Shown here: positions 1-11,456 of the stretch, piece by piece
Numbering within the stretch: position 1 is the first letter of the stretch
How the letters are laid out: each line of letters begins with the position of its first letter
Origin: Sphingomonas paeninsulae
Lineage (GTDB): Bacteria > Pseudomonadota > Alphaproteobacteria > Sphingomonadales > Sphingomonadaceae
Length of the DNA: 64,000 nucleotides
Assembly (NCBI RefSeq): GCF_003660165.1
Contig: NZ_CP032829.1
Span: 1,426,001 to 1,490,000, forward strand
Direction: 5' to 3'
The notes under the pieces: model-generated
What the model was told of the DNA's origin: nothing
The model's input: only the letters and a program-made list of their open reading frames with translations
The model's database searches: none
Position numbers and translations under genes: made by a program

Positions 1-1404
1 CCGCAAAGGGGAAACCCGCCCCGTATTGGCAATCGCGCGGTAGGCATTGGCCTGTTCCAGCAAAGTGACCTCCGCCGACCCCAGCGCGAGACTAAACCCG
101 TAATACGACCCATCCTCGGTCAGACCGCGATATCCCATGTCCCACAGCCGATCACGGAAGCTTTCCACGCCATCGACCAGCAACGTCCTGACGGCAGGCA
201 CATTCAACGATCCGGCCAGCGCGCTGCGAACGCTCACTGGCCCCTTGAAACTATGATCGTAATTTTGCGGCACATACAGGCCGGAAGCCGTGTCGAGTTG
301 TACCGGCGAATCGTCCAGTATCGACGCAGCCGTCAGCCAGCCCTTCTCGATAACCTGCCCATATAAAAACGGCTTCAGCGTCGATCCCGCCTGACGATAA
401 GCGTTCGCCCCATCCACCGCCGCCGCCGTCGAACCAAGGCCAACACCCCCGACATAAGCCAGCACATCGCCGCTAACATTGTCGATCACCACCACTGCGC
501 CATCCCGCGCTCGCGCCGGTCCCAGACCTTGCAACTGGCGCGTCAAAGCGGCCGCCGCCGCACGCTGAATGTCGAAATCCAGCGTGGTCGTGACCTTCAT
601 ACCCGGCTTGGTCAGCAACCGCGTCGCAAGGTGTGGAGCCAGCCCCGGATCGAGCGCCCGCGCCCGTTCGGTCGATAACATATCAGCCGCCGCTTCGGTC
701 AGTGCGTGGCAATCCTGCGTGGGAGCCAGATGACAGGCCCGTGCGCCAACTTCACCGATGCTCGCGGTCGGGGAGGGAAGCAATGCCGCGATCAACAGGG
801 CATCGCGTTTGGATAGCGCGTTCGGAGCCTTGCCGAACAACGCGAGCGCCGCAGCTCCGATCCCCTGAGCTTCACCCCGATAGCCAGCGAGATTGAAATA
901 AGCTTCGAGGATCTGATCCTTTGACCAGGTGCTTTCCAACTCGGAAGCCGCCCGCATCTGGCGCATCTTGTCGCGCCACGTCCGCGCTCCCGGAGCGGCC
1001 AGCCCCGGCGACAGGAACGCTGCGACCTGCATTGAAATCGTGCTGGCCCCGCGCGACGAAACGCCGTCGAAACGTGCTTTTGCGGCATTGGCAATCGCCA
1101 GCCAGTCCACGCCGCCATGCTCGCGAAACCGTTTGTCCTCCGACGCGATAACGGTTTCGGTCAGTGCCGGACTGATGTCTTTCAACGGCACCCAGGCAAG
1201 CCGCCGCGCCGCGAAATCGACCCGGACACTGTCGATCAACCGACCGTTACGATCGTAAAGCCAGGCCTCCGATGGATGCCAGCCGCCGATAACACGCGAA
1301 TAAGACGGCAAAAGCGGCGGAAACGTCGCCACATACAGCCCAATCAGCACCAAAACCGGCAGTGAAATCGCTGCCCATTTCAGACGCTTTACCGTCTCAC
1401 TCAT
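1..1404 (-). CDS. pbpC: Penicillin-binding protein 1C (3' end outside window)
   Basis: Bifunctional peptidoglycan glycosyltransferase/transpeptidase anchored in the inner membrane and acting in the periplasm. The first 468 codons are present and the frame is still open at base 1. One N-terminal membrane segment lies at about residues 9-30. The GT51 motif ASEDKRFREHGGVDW is at 87-101. The transpeptidase begins around residue 300, with the catalytic SxxK box STLK at 341-344. The KTG box and any C-terminal BiPBP domain lie beyond the edge. The ATG at 1404 directly abuts the stop codon of the alpha-2-macroglobulin gene (TAA then ATG). This A2M-PBP1C pairing is known from many Gram-negative bacteria, where the pair is thought to defend and repair the sacculus. 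Confidence 0.93.
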   Translation of the reverse strand, partial: MSETVKRLKWAAISLPVLVLIGLYVATFPPLLPSYSRVIGGWHPSEAWLYDRNGRLIDSVRVDFAARRLAWVPLKDISPALTETVIASEDKRFREHGGVDWLAIANAAKARFDGVSSRGASTISMQVAAFLSPGLAAPGARTWRDKMRQMRAASELESTWSKDQILEAYFNLAGYRGEAQGIGAAALALFGKAPNALSKRDALLIAALLPSPTASIGEVGARACHLAPTQDCHALTEAAADMLSTERARALDPGLAPHLATRLLTKPGMKVTTTLDFDIQRAAAAALTRQLQGLGPARARDGAVVVIDNVSGDVLAYVGGVGLGSTAAAVDGANAYRQAGSTLKPFLYGQVIEKGWLTAASILDDSPVQLDTASGLYVPQNYDHSFKGPVSVRSALAGSLNVPAVRTLLVDGVESFRDRLWDMGYRGLTEDGSYYGFSLALGSAEVTLLEQANAYRAIANTGRVSPLR

Positions 1405-4400
1405 TTACCGCATCGCGACCGAAATGCTCCGGTTCGGTACTTGCGCCCTGATTTCCGGAGAATACATCGCCTCGACCCGCGACGGCGGCAGGTTGAAGCG
1501 CCCGCTAGCGTTCAGCCGTACCGCATATTCCACCGTGAACCGTCCGGCAGGCACCCATTCGAAATACCCACGCCACGCATCGCGGCCGCGCTCGACATAA
1601 CTCGGCTGCACGCCTTCACCTTCACCAGCGGCCGCACCGAGCAGCGCGGATTGCCCACCCAGACTTCCGATGATCGTCGCGCCGGGCGGTACAGGATCAT
1701 TCACCACGACCCAGCTACGCTCGGCGGTCGCATCTACGGTAATCCGCACCTTCAACACATCGCCGCGTGTCAGATAGCCTTTGTTCTTCTGGCTAACGAT
1801 GCTGATCGCTTTCTCCATCCGATAACCGGCGAACAAAGGCTGAAGCAGCGGCACAGCCGCATGAAACGATACGATTGCCCACGGACCAGCCCCTCCTGTC
1901 TGCGTCAGTACCAACGGCGTCTGCGCAGCCGGGACTGGCAAGCGAAGCGGTGAAGCATTGCTCATCATTGGCCAGCCCTGCGTGCGGTTGACCGGACCCA
2001 GCGTCGCTGTGGTCACACCCGTCACCGCCGTTGCGGGATACAATGTCGCAAAGCGCCGTGCGGCAATCGTGCCCCACGCATTCGCCGGTGTCGTATCCCA
2101 TGCACCCCGTCGCTGACGCAGAGCTGCACCGACCATCATCTTTGGCCCCTCGTTCGACCAGCCGGGCCGCCCAAGAATGGTGTTGAGCGTTTTCAACGCC
2201 ATCTCGTCACCGGACACCATCATCCACCAAGGCGCGTTTGTCGCATCTGTCAGGTCCACTCGCGATCCCTCATAGACGATCCGTTGCCGCAGAATATTCT
2301 CGGCCAGAGTGCGCAACGCAGCGCCTTGTCCAAGCTGCGGTGTTCGGTCGAGGACGACGATCCAGTCGGCCAGCGTCGCTGTCGGCATATCGGCGGGGGC
2401 GATGTCGATATTGCCAACCAGCCCCGCCGTCGAAGCACCATTCCGCGCCAGTGCCGCGAGCGCCGCGATCTTCAACAGGCGCACATCGTTCGGCCCCTGA
2501 CCATCGCGTTTCAGGCGACCTTCGACCACCGCCTTCATCGCTTCGACCATGCGGCCCTTCGCGGCTTCGGGAATGGCGAACCCCGCCTCCGCCGTCATCG
2601 ACAACACATAGGCGGTCAGGGCTTCGGACCCCTGCATCCGCTCGCTCGGGAAATATCGCAGCAGCCCGTCATTATCGAGATACGTCGGAATTGCCCCGGC
2701 CAGCGCACCCCAGCGCCCGGCATCGCCCAGCACAACCGCGCGGGACAATTGCTGTTCGAAACAATTATACGGATAACCCGTCATATAGGCCCGCACCCCC
2801 TCAAGTGGGGGAGCCAGAGTGTCGGACAATTTCACATCGACAAATGCTCCCGGCAACGCGCCAGCAGGTGCCATGATCGGGAACCCCTGACCCCCAACAC
2901 GCGTCAGGGTCGCGGCCCAGACCTCCATCGGCACAGCAGGGGCAACATCCTGCGACGCGCTCAGCCGGTCGATCGCCTTGCCATCCGCCGAACGCGCCTC
3001 CACCGACCAGTCGAGTTTCGTGATGCCATCGGGCGCGGGCAGATTCCACGTCACCGGCACCGCGCCGCCAGCGGGGATCGTTACCTTCAGCGGCCTTCCC
3101 ACCGCCACCGCAGGATTGACCTTAACGGTTGCCGTCACATCCATTGCGTGATCGGAACCGTTGCGCAGCGTAAAGCTCGCGCCATAGAAATCGCCCGTTC
3201 GCACCAATGGCGGCAGCGCCGAATAGATGCTCAGATCCTGCGCGGTCCTGATGCTGACCTGCCCCGTTCCGAACAACTGCGACCCACTCGTCGCAATCGC
3301 CACCAGTTTGAATGCCGACAGCGAATCCGACAGCGTCACCGGAATGCGCGCATGGCCGTTTGCATCCAAAGGCACACGGCCCTTCCACAACAACACGGGC
3401 CGGAAATCCTCACGGTTCACGCCCGACGCATCGCCGCCGCCACCGCCGCCAGCTTCAACCGCTTTCTTGCCATAATGCCGCTTGCCGACGACCTGCGTCT
3501 GCGCGGTGGAGGTCAGCACATCGAGGGTGCGTTCCCCCATCATCGCGTCGAGCAACTTCCAGCTCTTGTTCGGCGACAATTGCAGCAAAGCTTCATCGAC
3601 CGCAGCGAACGCGATCTCTGCCGATCGCGCGGGTTTGCCGTCCGGTTCGGTCACCGCCACATCGACCTGTGCCGTTTCGCGCACGGCATATTTCGGCTTG
3701 TCGGTCTTTACCGTCACGCCAAGCGTATGGCCCTCCCAACCGACATTCACCTTGGCGATACCGATCCGGTAACTCGGTTTGGCAAGATCGACGAGGGCGG
3801 TCGGTTCAGCCCCCTCCCGGCTGAAAAATGGCAGATGCCACTCGCGCGCCTTTTGCGCCCACCACAGGCTCCAGCCCCCGATGCGCCCACGAACCGCCAT
3901 GACGGAAACATAGACGTCGGGCGAATAGCTTGCGGGCATCGGCACCGAGATTACGGGGTCTTTACCCGACAATTCAGTGACGAAGCTCGACAACACGCCT
4001 TCGCGTTCGACCGTCACCAATGCCGTGGCTGACCGGAACGGCATCCGTACCTGAAACTTCGCCGTCTCTCCTGCCTTGTATGATTTGGCTTCGGCGACGA
4101 GGTCCATGCGATCGCCATTGTCGCCGCCGAACCACCATTCATCTTCACCTGCAAGCCAGACGGTCTTGACGGCGCGCGCGATATTTCCGTCAGCATCGGT
4201 TGTGGTCGCAACCACCGTTACCTGACCCGAAACACCGGCATCGATCCGACACTCGGCCAAGCCCTTGGCATCGGTCGATGTCGAACAACTGCCGCTGATC
4301 TTCGTGATCTTTTCCTGATTGTCGTAAGCGTAAAAGCCCCCGATCAACCGCCGCCGTGCGGTGATCGTTTCGCGGCTGTAAAGCGCCACCGAAACCCGCT

Positions 4401-7163
4401 GCCCGCGCTTCACGACGCCATCGACGCCGATCGCCGCAAACTGCAACCGCAGGTCGCTGTCACGCATCAGCCAGCCATCGGTCTTGATGCCAAGCCGAAC
4501 GGCCGACGGGTTCAACAGGATGGAATGGCTCGCCGTCAGCGTCTCACCATTGGCGTCGGCGTAATCCATCTCGACGATCATCGCCGTGGTTCGGTCCACG
4601 GCCGTGTTAACGTCGATGCTGGTTTGCGCTGTGCCCGATGCGTTCAGCGTCACCGGGATCGTTTGTGACAACGGCGTCGCGGTTTCAGGCTCGTCGCCTC
4701 CGCTATTCAGGGGCGTTGTCCCCTCCTTCAATGCGTCGCCGCCAAAGCTCCAGCCATCCCAGCCGGCGGGCGCGCTTTCCTCTGTGGAAAATGCCGTGCG
4801 GATCGCAACCGGCAGGTTCGACGCACCGCCGCCCGACAAATAGCCGACGAACAGGTTCAACGGCACACTTGTCGGGCGAACCACGGCGGTTTTCGGGCCG
4901 GATATCGTAGCGCGCATCGTCGGCAGGCGATATTCGTCGACGCGGACCGACTGACCGGACGAGATCGTCTTGTCGCCGACGATAACCGACACGTCATAGT
5001 CACCCATCGGTGCCGCTTGCGGTGCCGTCCACGAAGTTTCGCCGATGCCGTCCTTGCCGATGCTCAGCGGGATATCGAACTGCGTGTCCGAACCTCTGTG
5101 CGAAATCCGCAGCTTGCCGTCGATCGTGTCGGCAAAACCGAACCCGTTGCCGACAGGTTTGCGAAGGATGTGTTTCATGTTCACCGTTTCACCGGCGCGC
5201 AACAGCGTTCGGTCGAAAATGGTGTGCAGGATGTTCTGCCCGTTGCCCGAATAGCCATAGGGCAAGTCGAAGTCATAGGGGCGAATCCCCTGTCCCCATT
5301 CGGTCAGCGTAAAGCTGAAATCGTCCCCGGCGCGCGCGGAAATCATCAGCGGATGCGCGGTCGAGTTTTCGTTGCAACTGCCATAGGTTTCGGGCTGCGG
5401 CAGCCCGTTTTGCACCATCAGGCGACCCTGACCATCGCTGCGCCCCTGCGTCAGCATCTTGCCCGAACAGCTATCGGTGATGCGTACATCGGCCCCTGAT
5501 ACGGGCTTGCCGCTGTCGAGTGCCGTTACCCATGCCAGCGACGATTCACGACCCCATTTGAAATGCACCGCCATGTTGGTGACGAGCGCACCCGCCGAAA
5601 CATAGCGCGTTGCATTACGACCGAGCAGCGCCCGTCCAAGGGTCGGACTTGCCAGTTCGACCACATAGAATCCGGGTTTGGTCAACGGTATGCCGACGAC
5701 TTCGAACTGTTTTCCGCCACCGGGCAGTCCCAGTTTCAACGCATTGCCCTGCGATCCCAGCAGCGAAGTCGAGCCGGTATAGTTTACGGTCTTCGTCTCA
5801 TCCTTGACGCCTGTAGGCTCCTCGCGGAAATCATTGCCCCCGGCTTTGTCCAGCTTGCGGAGCCAGTCGGCGATCTGGCCGTCCGATCCGGCGACACGGA
5901 GCGATGCACCATTCACCGCGACGACATTTTGCGCCAGTTGTGGTTCGACGGCGCGGACAGTGACGGGCAATACGCCCCCTCCTTCGCTTCGAGAATGCCG
6001 AACGAAGCCGCGAATTTCACCAGCGGCGGTGATTCATCGAACTTTACGGCAAGCGGGAAACGCTCGCCATTTTCAAGCTTGCGACCGCTGAAATCCTGGA
6101 CATTGGCGGGCAGCGATACCGTCGCGGCGCTGGCCGCTGGGAATGGTCCCTTGAAATTAATGTCGGCGACTTCGGTTTTGTTCTTGTCATCGTCATCGAA
6201 AACCGGAGTTTTGGTCGTGCCGTCCGCAAACGTCAGCCGGATCGCCTTTGCCGCATCCATCGAAATCGGGGCGGTGAAACGAACATGGGCATCCTGAATC
6301 GGATTGCACCCGGCCTGCGGATTGACGCGCGCACATTCGAAACGGGCCTGAAAGGCTTTGCGCACTGTAAAATCGAAACGCTGGTCACGCGCGGCGGTGC
6401 GGCCATCGGCGCTGGCGATTCCTGCATCCCACACGACCGCCATTTCGTGACCGGGTGGCAGCGGGCGACGGCATTTCACCGCAACGATGGTGGAAAGGCC
6501 GCGCTTCAGGTCGGTCGCATTGGCGGGAAGTTTTTGCGCGAGCCCGGCATTTTCGAGGAAGTTGCGGACACGCCATTCCTTGTCACCAAGGCCCGTCAGT
6601 ATCTTTGCAGGCGCATCGGGAAGGACATCGAGCGCGATCTTTTCGCCGATGCCATCGACCGCACAATAACCATGGGTCGATACCGAAGCGAAGTCCGGGG
6701 CGACGTTGGTGGCGACAAGGAAAACCTGGTTTTCCTCGATATCGTCATCGCCACTATCGGGCAGGATCGCCCGCGCCGATGGTCCGCCGGTGTCGATGGT
6801 GAAACTGGTCGTGCCGGTGACTGCGGCTCCCCGTGTGCTCGTCAGTCCTTTGTTCAGGGCAACGCTGCACGAGATGCCGCCGGGCAGAACTTTCTCATAA
6901 TCAAAGACATAGGTTTGCGGATCGACCCAGCGCCCGGTTGAGGCGACGGGGCATTTCATCGTGGCGGGAGCGGTGGCGCGCGGGTCGCCAAGCGCGACCA
7001 TCGTTTCGGAAAAGCGCATCGTGAAACGCTGGATCGCGCCGCTGTTGGTTCCGGCCGAACCCGGAATCGCGAGCGTGACCTGTGGTGATGTATCGCCGAT
7101 CGCCGCGACCGGCAGTGCCAGCAACGCCAGAACCGACGCTTTCACCCAGTTCGATCGCATCAC
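1405..7163 (-). pseudogene. Alpha-2-macroglobulin family protein, one frameshift (probable sequence error)
   Basis: Large periplasmic protease-trapping protein of the bacterial A2M (YfhM-like) family. The 5' part reads from ATG 7163 with a Sec signal peptide (MMRSNWVKASVLALLALPVAA) and stays in frame to about 5980. The rest reads in another frame from about 5970 to the stop at 1405. The frames meet at a run of five C on the plus strand (5975-5979). One more base there gives the continuous junction KEGGVLPVTV and a 1,919-residue protein, a plausible length for the family. The thioester motif CFEQ is intact (2752-2763), so the bait-and-trap chemistry should work. No lipobox cysteine is visible at the signal-peptide end, unlike E. 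coli YfhM, so it may be soluble in the periplasm. It precedes pbpC with no gap. Typed as pseudogene only because of the frameshift. Confidence 0.9.
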
Positions 7164-7318
7164 TCATCCCCCGTTTGCAAGTCATCGTGTTGCGATTGAC
7201 CCCATCACGTTCAGTGCAGCGACGCAACTGTAATTGTAATTGTTCTGTAACCGAAACAAACGCTTTGCGTCGCGGCAAATCCGGCTCATCAAAGCATGGC
7301 TGGGGGGCAATATAAACC

Positions 7319-8698
7319 ATGATGGCGATTCTCGACGTAGTGGCGTTTGTCGCTCACGAACTGATGCTCTTTTCTGTGGTGGGGTTCGTGATCGGCGGTG
7401 CCGATGACTTGTTGATCGATCTTATCTGGATGTGCCGAACCGTTACGCGACGGACGATCATTTATAGGCGGCAAGCAGGCGCGAACAGTGCGACTTTACA
7501 GCGCGCCCGTTCGCCGGGCCGCACGGTTGTTTTCGTTCCGGCATGGGATGAAGGCAGCGTGATCGGGCCAATGCTCGCACATGCGGTGAGCGTGTTCGGA
7601 GGGCAGGACTATCGGATTTATGTCGGCTGCTATCCCAATGATCCCATCACGCTCGCCGTTGTCGGGTCGATTGCCTCTCCGCACATACGTGTGGTCGTTG
7701 GTCAGGCGAACGGTCCGACGACGAAAGCTGGATGCCTCAACACGCTATGGCAGGCGCTGGTTGCCGATGAACGGGCAGAGGGCTGGAGCGCGAAGTCGAT
7801 CGTTTTGCACGATGCGGAGGATGTTGTGCACTCCGCCGAATTGCGCGTTTTCGACAGGCTGATCGAACGGTTCGATTTCGTCCAACTACCGGTATTGCCT
7901 CTGGTCGATGCGGGGTCGCGCTGGATCGGCGGCCATTATATCGACGAATTTGCCGAGGCGCATGGCAAGATGATCGTTGTGCGCGAGGCGATCGGCGCGG
8001 GTATACCGGCGGCCGGCGTCGGATGCGCCTTCGCCCGAGAGATCATGGGCCGCATCGCCGATTCGCGCGGCGGTGCCCCTTTCGATCACGATAGCCTGAC
8101 CGAAGATTATGAACTGGGCCTTCGCGTCGCTGAACTGGGCGGACGCGGTATCTTCGTGCGTTTGCCTCATGCGGGCGGCGGCATGGTTGCCGTTCGCGCT
8201 CATTTCCCTGCGACCCTTGATGAAGCGGTGCGGCAGAAATCGCGGTGGATCGCCGGGATTGCCTTATCGGGCTGGGACCGGCTCGGCTGGCATGGCGGGA
8301 TCGCTGAAAGCTGGATGCGCCTGCACGACCGGCGTGCTCTGGCGTGTGCCACAATATTGCTGGCGGCTTATGCGGGGCTCGTTCTGACGGTGCTGCTTCA
8401 ACTGGCGAACTGGTCCGATGGGGCGGTGCGTCCGGTCGGGTCTCCGCTGTTGGGTTGGCTTCTTTTGGCAAGCGGACTGTCGTTGTTCTGGCGGCTCGCG
8501 ATGCGCTTTGCTTTCGTGACGGCGGCTTACGGATGGAGAGAGGGCGCGCGCGCAATTCCTCGGGCGATTATCAGCAATGTCATTGCGATGATGGCCGCGC
8601 GGCGTGCCGTATTTGTCTATCTCAGGATGCGCCGTGACGGGGTGGTCCGCTGGGACAAGACCGCTCATGCCTTCCCCACCATCCTGCCCGCCGAGTGA
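7319..8698 (+). CDS. NfrB-like membrane glycosyltransferase family 2 protein
   Basis: Inner-membrane GT2-fold glycosyltransferase of the type annotated as bacteriophage N4 adsorption protein B (NfrB). An N-terminal membrane segment comes first (about residues 5-30). The cytosolic GT2 domain follows, with VVFVPAWDEG, the HDAED metal-binding motif, TEDYELG and the processive-type QKSRW box. Two or three membrane helices follow near the C-terminus. It is 459 residues and has no room for the C-terminal MshEN-like c-di-GMP domain of E. coli NfrB. The start is ATG 7319 with a second ATG immediately after, behind GGGGGG. It overlaps the next gene by four bases (GTGA). In E. coli, NfrA/NfrB export a surface polysaccharide; a similar role here is inference. 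Confidence 0.78.
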   Translation: MMAILDVVAFVAHELMLFSVVGFVIGGADDLLIDLIWMCRTVTRRTIIYRRQAGANSATLQRARSPGRTVVFVPAWDEGSVIGPMLAHAVSVFGGQDYRIYVGCYPNDPITLAVVGSIASPHIRVVVGQANGPTTKAGCLNTLWQALVADERAEGWSAKSIVLHDAEDVVHSAELRVFDRLIERFDFVQLPVLPLVDAGSRWIGGHYIDEFAEAHGKMIVVREAIGAGIPAAGVGCAFAREIMGRIADSRGGAPFDHDSLTEDYELGLRVAELGGRGIFVRLPHAGGGMVAVRAHFPATLDEAVRQKSRWIAGIALSGWDRLGWHGGIAESWMRLHDRRALACATILLAAYAGLVLTVLLQLANWSDGAVRPVGSPLLGWLLLASGLSLFWRLAMRFAFVTAAYGWREGARAIPRAIISNVIAMMAARRAVFVYLRMRRDGVVRWDKTAHAFPTILPAE

Positions 8699-9681
8699 CT
8701 CGATCAAAAGCACCGGTGAGCCGCCCGTTAAGGGCATTCGGCGTTGTCATCACGGGCTGGGTGCTGATTCGTGTGGCGGTGCTCTGGCCCGCGCTTCCGG
8801 GGACCGCCTTGCCGCTGGCGGAGGCCGAACTGGTGGTCAACGCGCGGTTGCCGATCGTGGTGGCGACGGCAACAAGGCACGGTTCGATCATGTTTTCGCG
8901 TGATGATATCCGGTCGGTCTCCGTTCGACTGGTTGAAACCCGCGTGCGGCCTGTGGTTGTCGTGAAAAGCAGCACCGTCGCTTCCATAAAGGATGAAACG
9001 CTGGCGCCAGATTCCGCCCGAATCGCGCCGTGGCTGCCCAAAACCAACCACAAACCCCGATTTACCGGCTCGGCATGGGCATTATTTCGCCCAGAAAGCT
9101 CTGGCACCGCCCTCGGCACAGGCGGAACACTCGGCGGCTCGCAGGCCGGAGTCCGCATTTTCTACGAAACAGGTGTACACCCGATCGCACTCACCGCCCG
9201 CCTCAGTTCCCCGCTCGCGATGCGGAAAGGGCGCGAGGTTTCGGTCGGTGTCGCACTTCGGGGCCGCGCTGTCGGGCTATTGCTCGAACGCCGGATCGCA
9301 CTCGACAACGGTGCGCGCAATGCCATGTCGGTCACGGCATATGGCGGAGTGAGCGAGGTCGCTCTGCCACATGGATTTGTCCTCGATGGCTATGCGCAGT
9401 TCGGTGTCGTCGGTCTGCGAAATCGGGATGGTTTCGGTGACGGCGCGGTGCGAATCACACGCCCGATATTACTATGGCACGCCGCGAAACTGTCGTTGGG
9501 CGGCATCGTTTCGGGCGGCGCTCAACCCGGCGTCGCGCGTCTCGATAGCGGACCCGAAATGGTCGTCGACCTGCCTGTCGCCGCAAAGCCTGTGCGCGTG
9601 ACAGTCGGCTGGCGTCAGCGCGTGGCGGGGAATGCTGCGCCGGGTTCCGGGCCATCGGTCACTATCGGCTTTGGCTTTTAA
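8695..9681 (+). CDS. Putative outer-membrane barrel partner of the NfrB-like protein
   Basis: A 328-residue protein that I do not recognise with certainty. A hydrophobic N-terminal segment (about residues 11-33) could be a signal or anchor. The second half is made of alternating short hydrophobic strands separated by Gly/Asn turns and ends in phenylalanine, as outer-membrane beta-barrels commonly do. The GTG start overlaps the stop of the glycosyltransferase gene, so the two are translationally coupled. By position it could correspond to the C-terminal barrel part of NfrA, the outer-membrane partner of NfrB. That is inference from context and strand pattern; the TPR part of NfrA is absent. 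Confidence 0.5.
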   Translation: MTRSKAPVSRPLRAFGVVITGWVLIRVAVLWPALPGTALPLAEAELVVNARLPIVVATATRHGSIMFSRDDIRSVSVRLVETRVRPVVVVKSSTVASIKDETLAPDSARIAPWLPKTNHKPRFTGSAWALFRPESSGTALGTGGTLGGSQAGVRIFYETGVHPIALTARLSSPLAMRKGREVSVGVALRGRAVGLLLERRIALDNGARNAMSVTAYGGVSEVALPHGFVLDGYAQFGVVGLRNRDGFGDGAVRITRPILLWHAAKLSLGGIVSGGAQPGVARLDSGPEMVVDLPVAAKPVRVTVGWRQRVAGNAAPGSGPSVTIGFGF

Positions 9682-9732
9682 CGCCGTAAACCGCTTTCGC
9701 CTTTGGGCATGTGCGGCTAGGCCTTTGGATCA

Positions 9733-10646
9733 ATGGACATCTACCTGCCCATCGCCAACCTGTCGGTAAACGCGCTCGTCATCGTCCTGCTGGGCGCGGG
9801 CGTAGGCTTGCTTTCGGGTATGTTCGGCGTGGGCGGCGGTTTCCTGACTACACCGCTGCTTATATTTTACGGCATCCCACCGACGGTGGCCGCCGCCTCA
9901 GCCGCAACGCAGGTGACGGGAGCCAGCGTTTCGGGCGCGCTGGCGCACTATCGTCGCGGGGGTGTTGATCTGCACATGGGTGCGGTCCTCGTTGTCGGCG
10001 GCATTTTGGGGGCGATCGCGGGATCTGCGATTTTCAAACTGCTGCAGGCGGGGGACAAATCGATACCGTCATCGCGGTTCTCTACGTCGTGCTGCTCGGA
10101 TCGATTGGGTCGCTGATGGCAAAGGAAGCCTGGACGAGCGTAAGCGCCGCGCGACGGGGTGTTGCGTTGCCGCCCAGCAAACGTCGTCACCATCCGCTTG
10201 TTGCTGCCCTGCCGATGCGCTGGAGATTTTATGCTTCGGGACTGTATATTTCGCCACTCGCACCGCTTCTGCTCGGCTTTGCTACCGGCATTCTGACGGT
10301 GCTGCTTGGGGTCGGCGGCGGGTTTATCATGGTTCCGGCGATGCTTTATCTCCTCGGAATGGCTACCCGTGTCGTTGTCGGAACATCGCTGTTCCAGATC
10401 CTGTTCGTGACTGCTGTCACGACGATGGTTCACGCACTGACCACCCATGCGGTCGATATCGTATTGGCCGCGCTGCTCCTTTTGGGAAGCGTGGTCGGTG
10501 CCCAGATCGGGGCGAGGCTCGCGCAGAAATTCCGTCCGGATTATCTGCGCCTCCTCCTTGCAGGCATAGTCTTGCTCGTTGCGATTCGAATGGGTGTCGG
10601 CCTGGGCTTCCGCCCCGACGAAATCTTTTCGGTTCAGCAGCTGTGA
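9733..10646 (+). pseudogene. TSUP (TauE/SafE) family permease, one frameshift (probable sequence error)
   Basis: Polytopic inner-membrane permease of the sulfite exporter TauE/SafE family, related to export of sulfur-containing anions. The two family repeats are visible: GMFGVGGGFLTTPLL near the N-terminus and TVLLGVGGGFIMVPAML in the second half. The frame breaks at the run of five G at 10050-10054. Adding one G restores LLQAGGQIDTVIAVLYVVLLGSIGS and a 304-residue protein, a usual family length. The ATG is at 9733 and the stop overlaps the GTG of the next gene, indicating a two-gene operon. The substrate cannot be told from sequence. Confidence 0.85.
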
Positions 10647-11398
10647 AAATCCTGATCGCGCTCTTTGGCTGGATGCTGTTGATCGGTGCGCGCGAACCTG
10701 TCCTCGTTCCCGACGTGTCGCAAAGCGAAGTTGAAATAATCTACAGCTTCACGGGTGCCGAACTCCTGTTGTTCGGTGCGATCGTTTATCCGGGCGGCCG
10801 TGTTCCCGACGGTCACACCGACGTCGCGGTTGTTCTGAAAGGGCCGCCGCAATCCATCCTTGTCCGTGAAAAACGAAAGCTCGGCGGCTTGATCTGGGCT
10901 AATACCGAAAGCACGCGCTTTCGATCGGCACCGGCATTCTATGCGATCGCATCGTCGCGTCCGCTCCAAACGCTGATCGACGAGCGCACTGCCGCCATCT
11001 ACGAACTCGGCCTCGGTAATATCCACCTCTCTCCCGGCAGTAGCGCGCAACCCGCAGAGCAAAGGCGATTCGAAACGGGTTTTGTCGATCTTCGCGAACG
11101 CGGGGGGCTGTATGTCAGCCATCCGTCGAGCGTCGAGATTCGTCAGGATGTACTTTATCGCGCGCATATTGCCATTCCGGCGCGCGTTCCGGTGGGGCGC
11201 TACACCGCTGAAACCTTCCTTATTCGCGACGGCAAAGTCATTGCCGCCGCCACGCGCGACATCGAAATTCGGAAGTCGGGCTTTGAACGTTTCGTCGCGA
11301 CTGCGGCAACACACTGGCCCTTCACTTATGGTCTGGCCGCAGTTGCGCTCTCCTTGGCGTTCGGCTGGGCGGCGGGCGCTATTTTCCGTCGGGTTTGA
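10643..11398 (+). CDS. TIGR02186-like conserved transmembrane protein
   Basis: A 251-residue protein with an N-terminal signal or anchor (VKILIALFGWMLLIGA), a periplasmic beta-rich domain, and one C-terminal membrane helix (AAVALSLAFGWAAGAIF) followed by RRV. It matches my memory of the alphaproteobacterial 'putative transmembrane protein' family that follows TSUP permease genes. The GTG start at 10643 overlaps the stop of the permease gene (GTGA), so coupled translation and a shared role in anion export are likely. No catalytic residues are recognisable. Confidence 0.68.
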   Translation: MKILIALFGWMLLIGAREPVLVPDVSQSEVEIIYSFTGAELLLFGAIVYPGGRVPDGHTDVAVVLKGPPQSILVREKRKLGGLIWANTESTRFRSAPAFYAIASSRPLQTLIDERTAAIYELGLGNIHLSPGSSAQPAEQRRFETGFVDLRERGGLYVSHPSSVEIRQDVLYRAHIAIPARVPVGRYTAETFLIRDGKVIAAATRDIEIRKSGFERFVATAATHWPFTYGLAAVALSLAFGWAAGAIFRRV

Positions 11399-11456
11399 AG
11401 CGTTACCGCTCTGTTTACGCATTCACGCTAGATGATCCGTTCTGATTTCAGGCGGG

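Noticed and set aside
2284-4032. Long open frame opposite the A2M gene
   Set aside because: Arg/His/Pro-rich composition typical of antisense reading of GC-rich genes; no motif, and the A2M frame explains the sequence.
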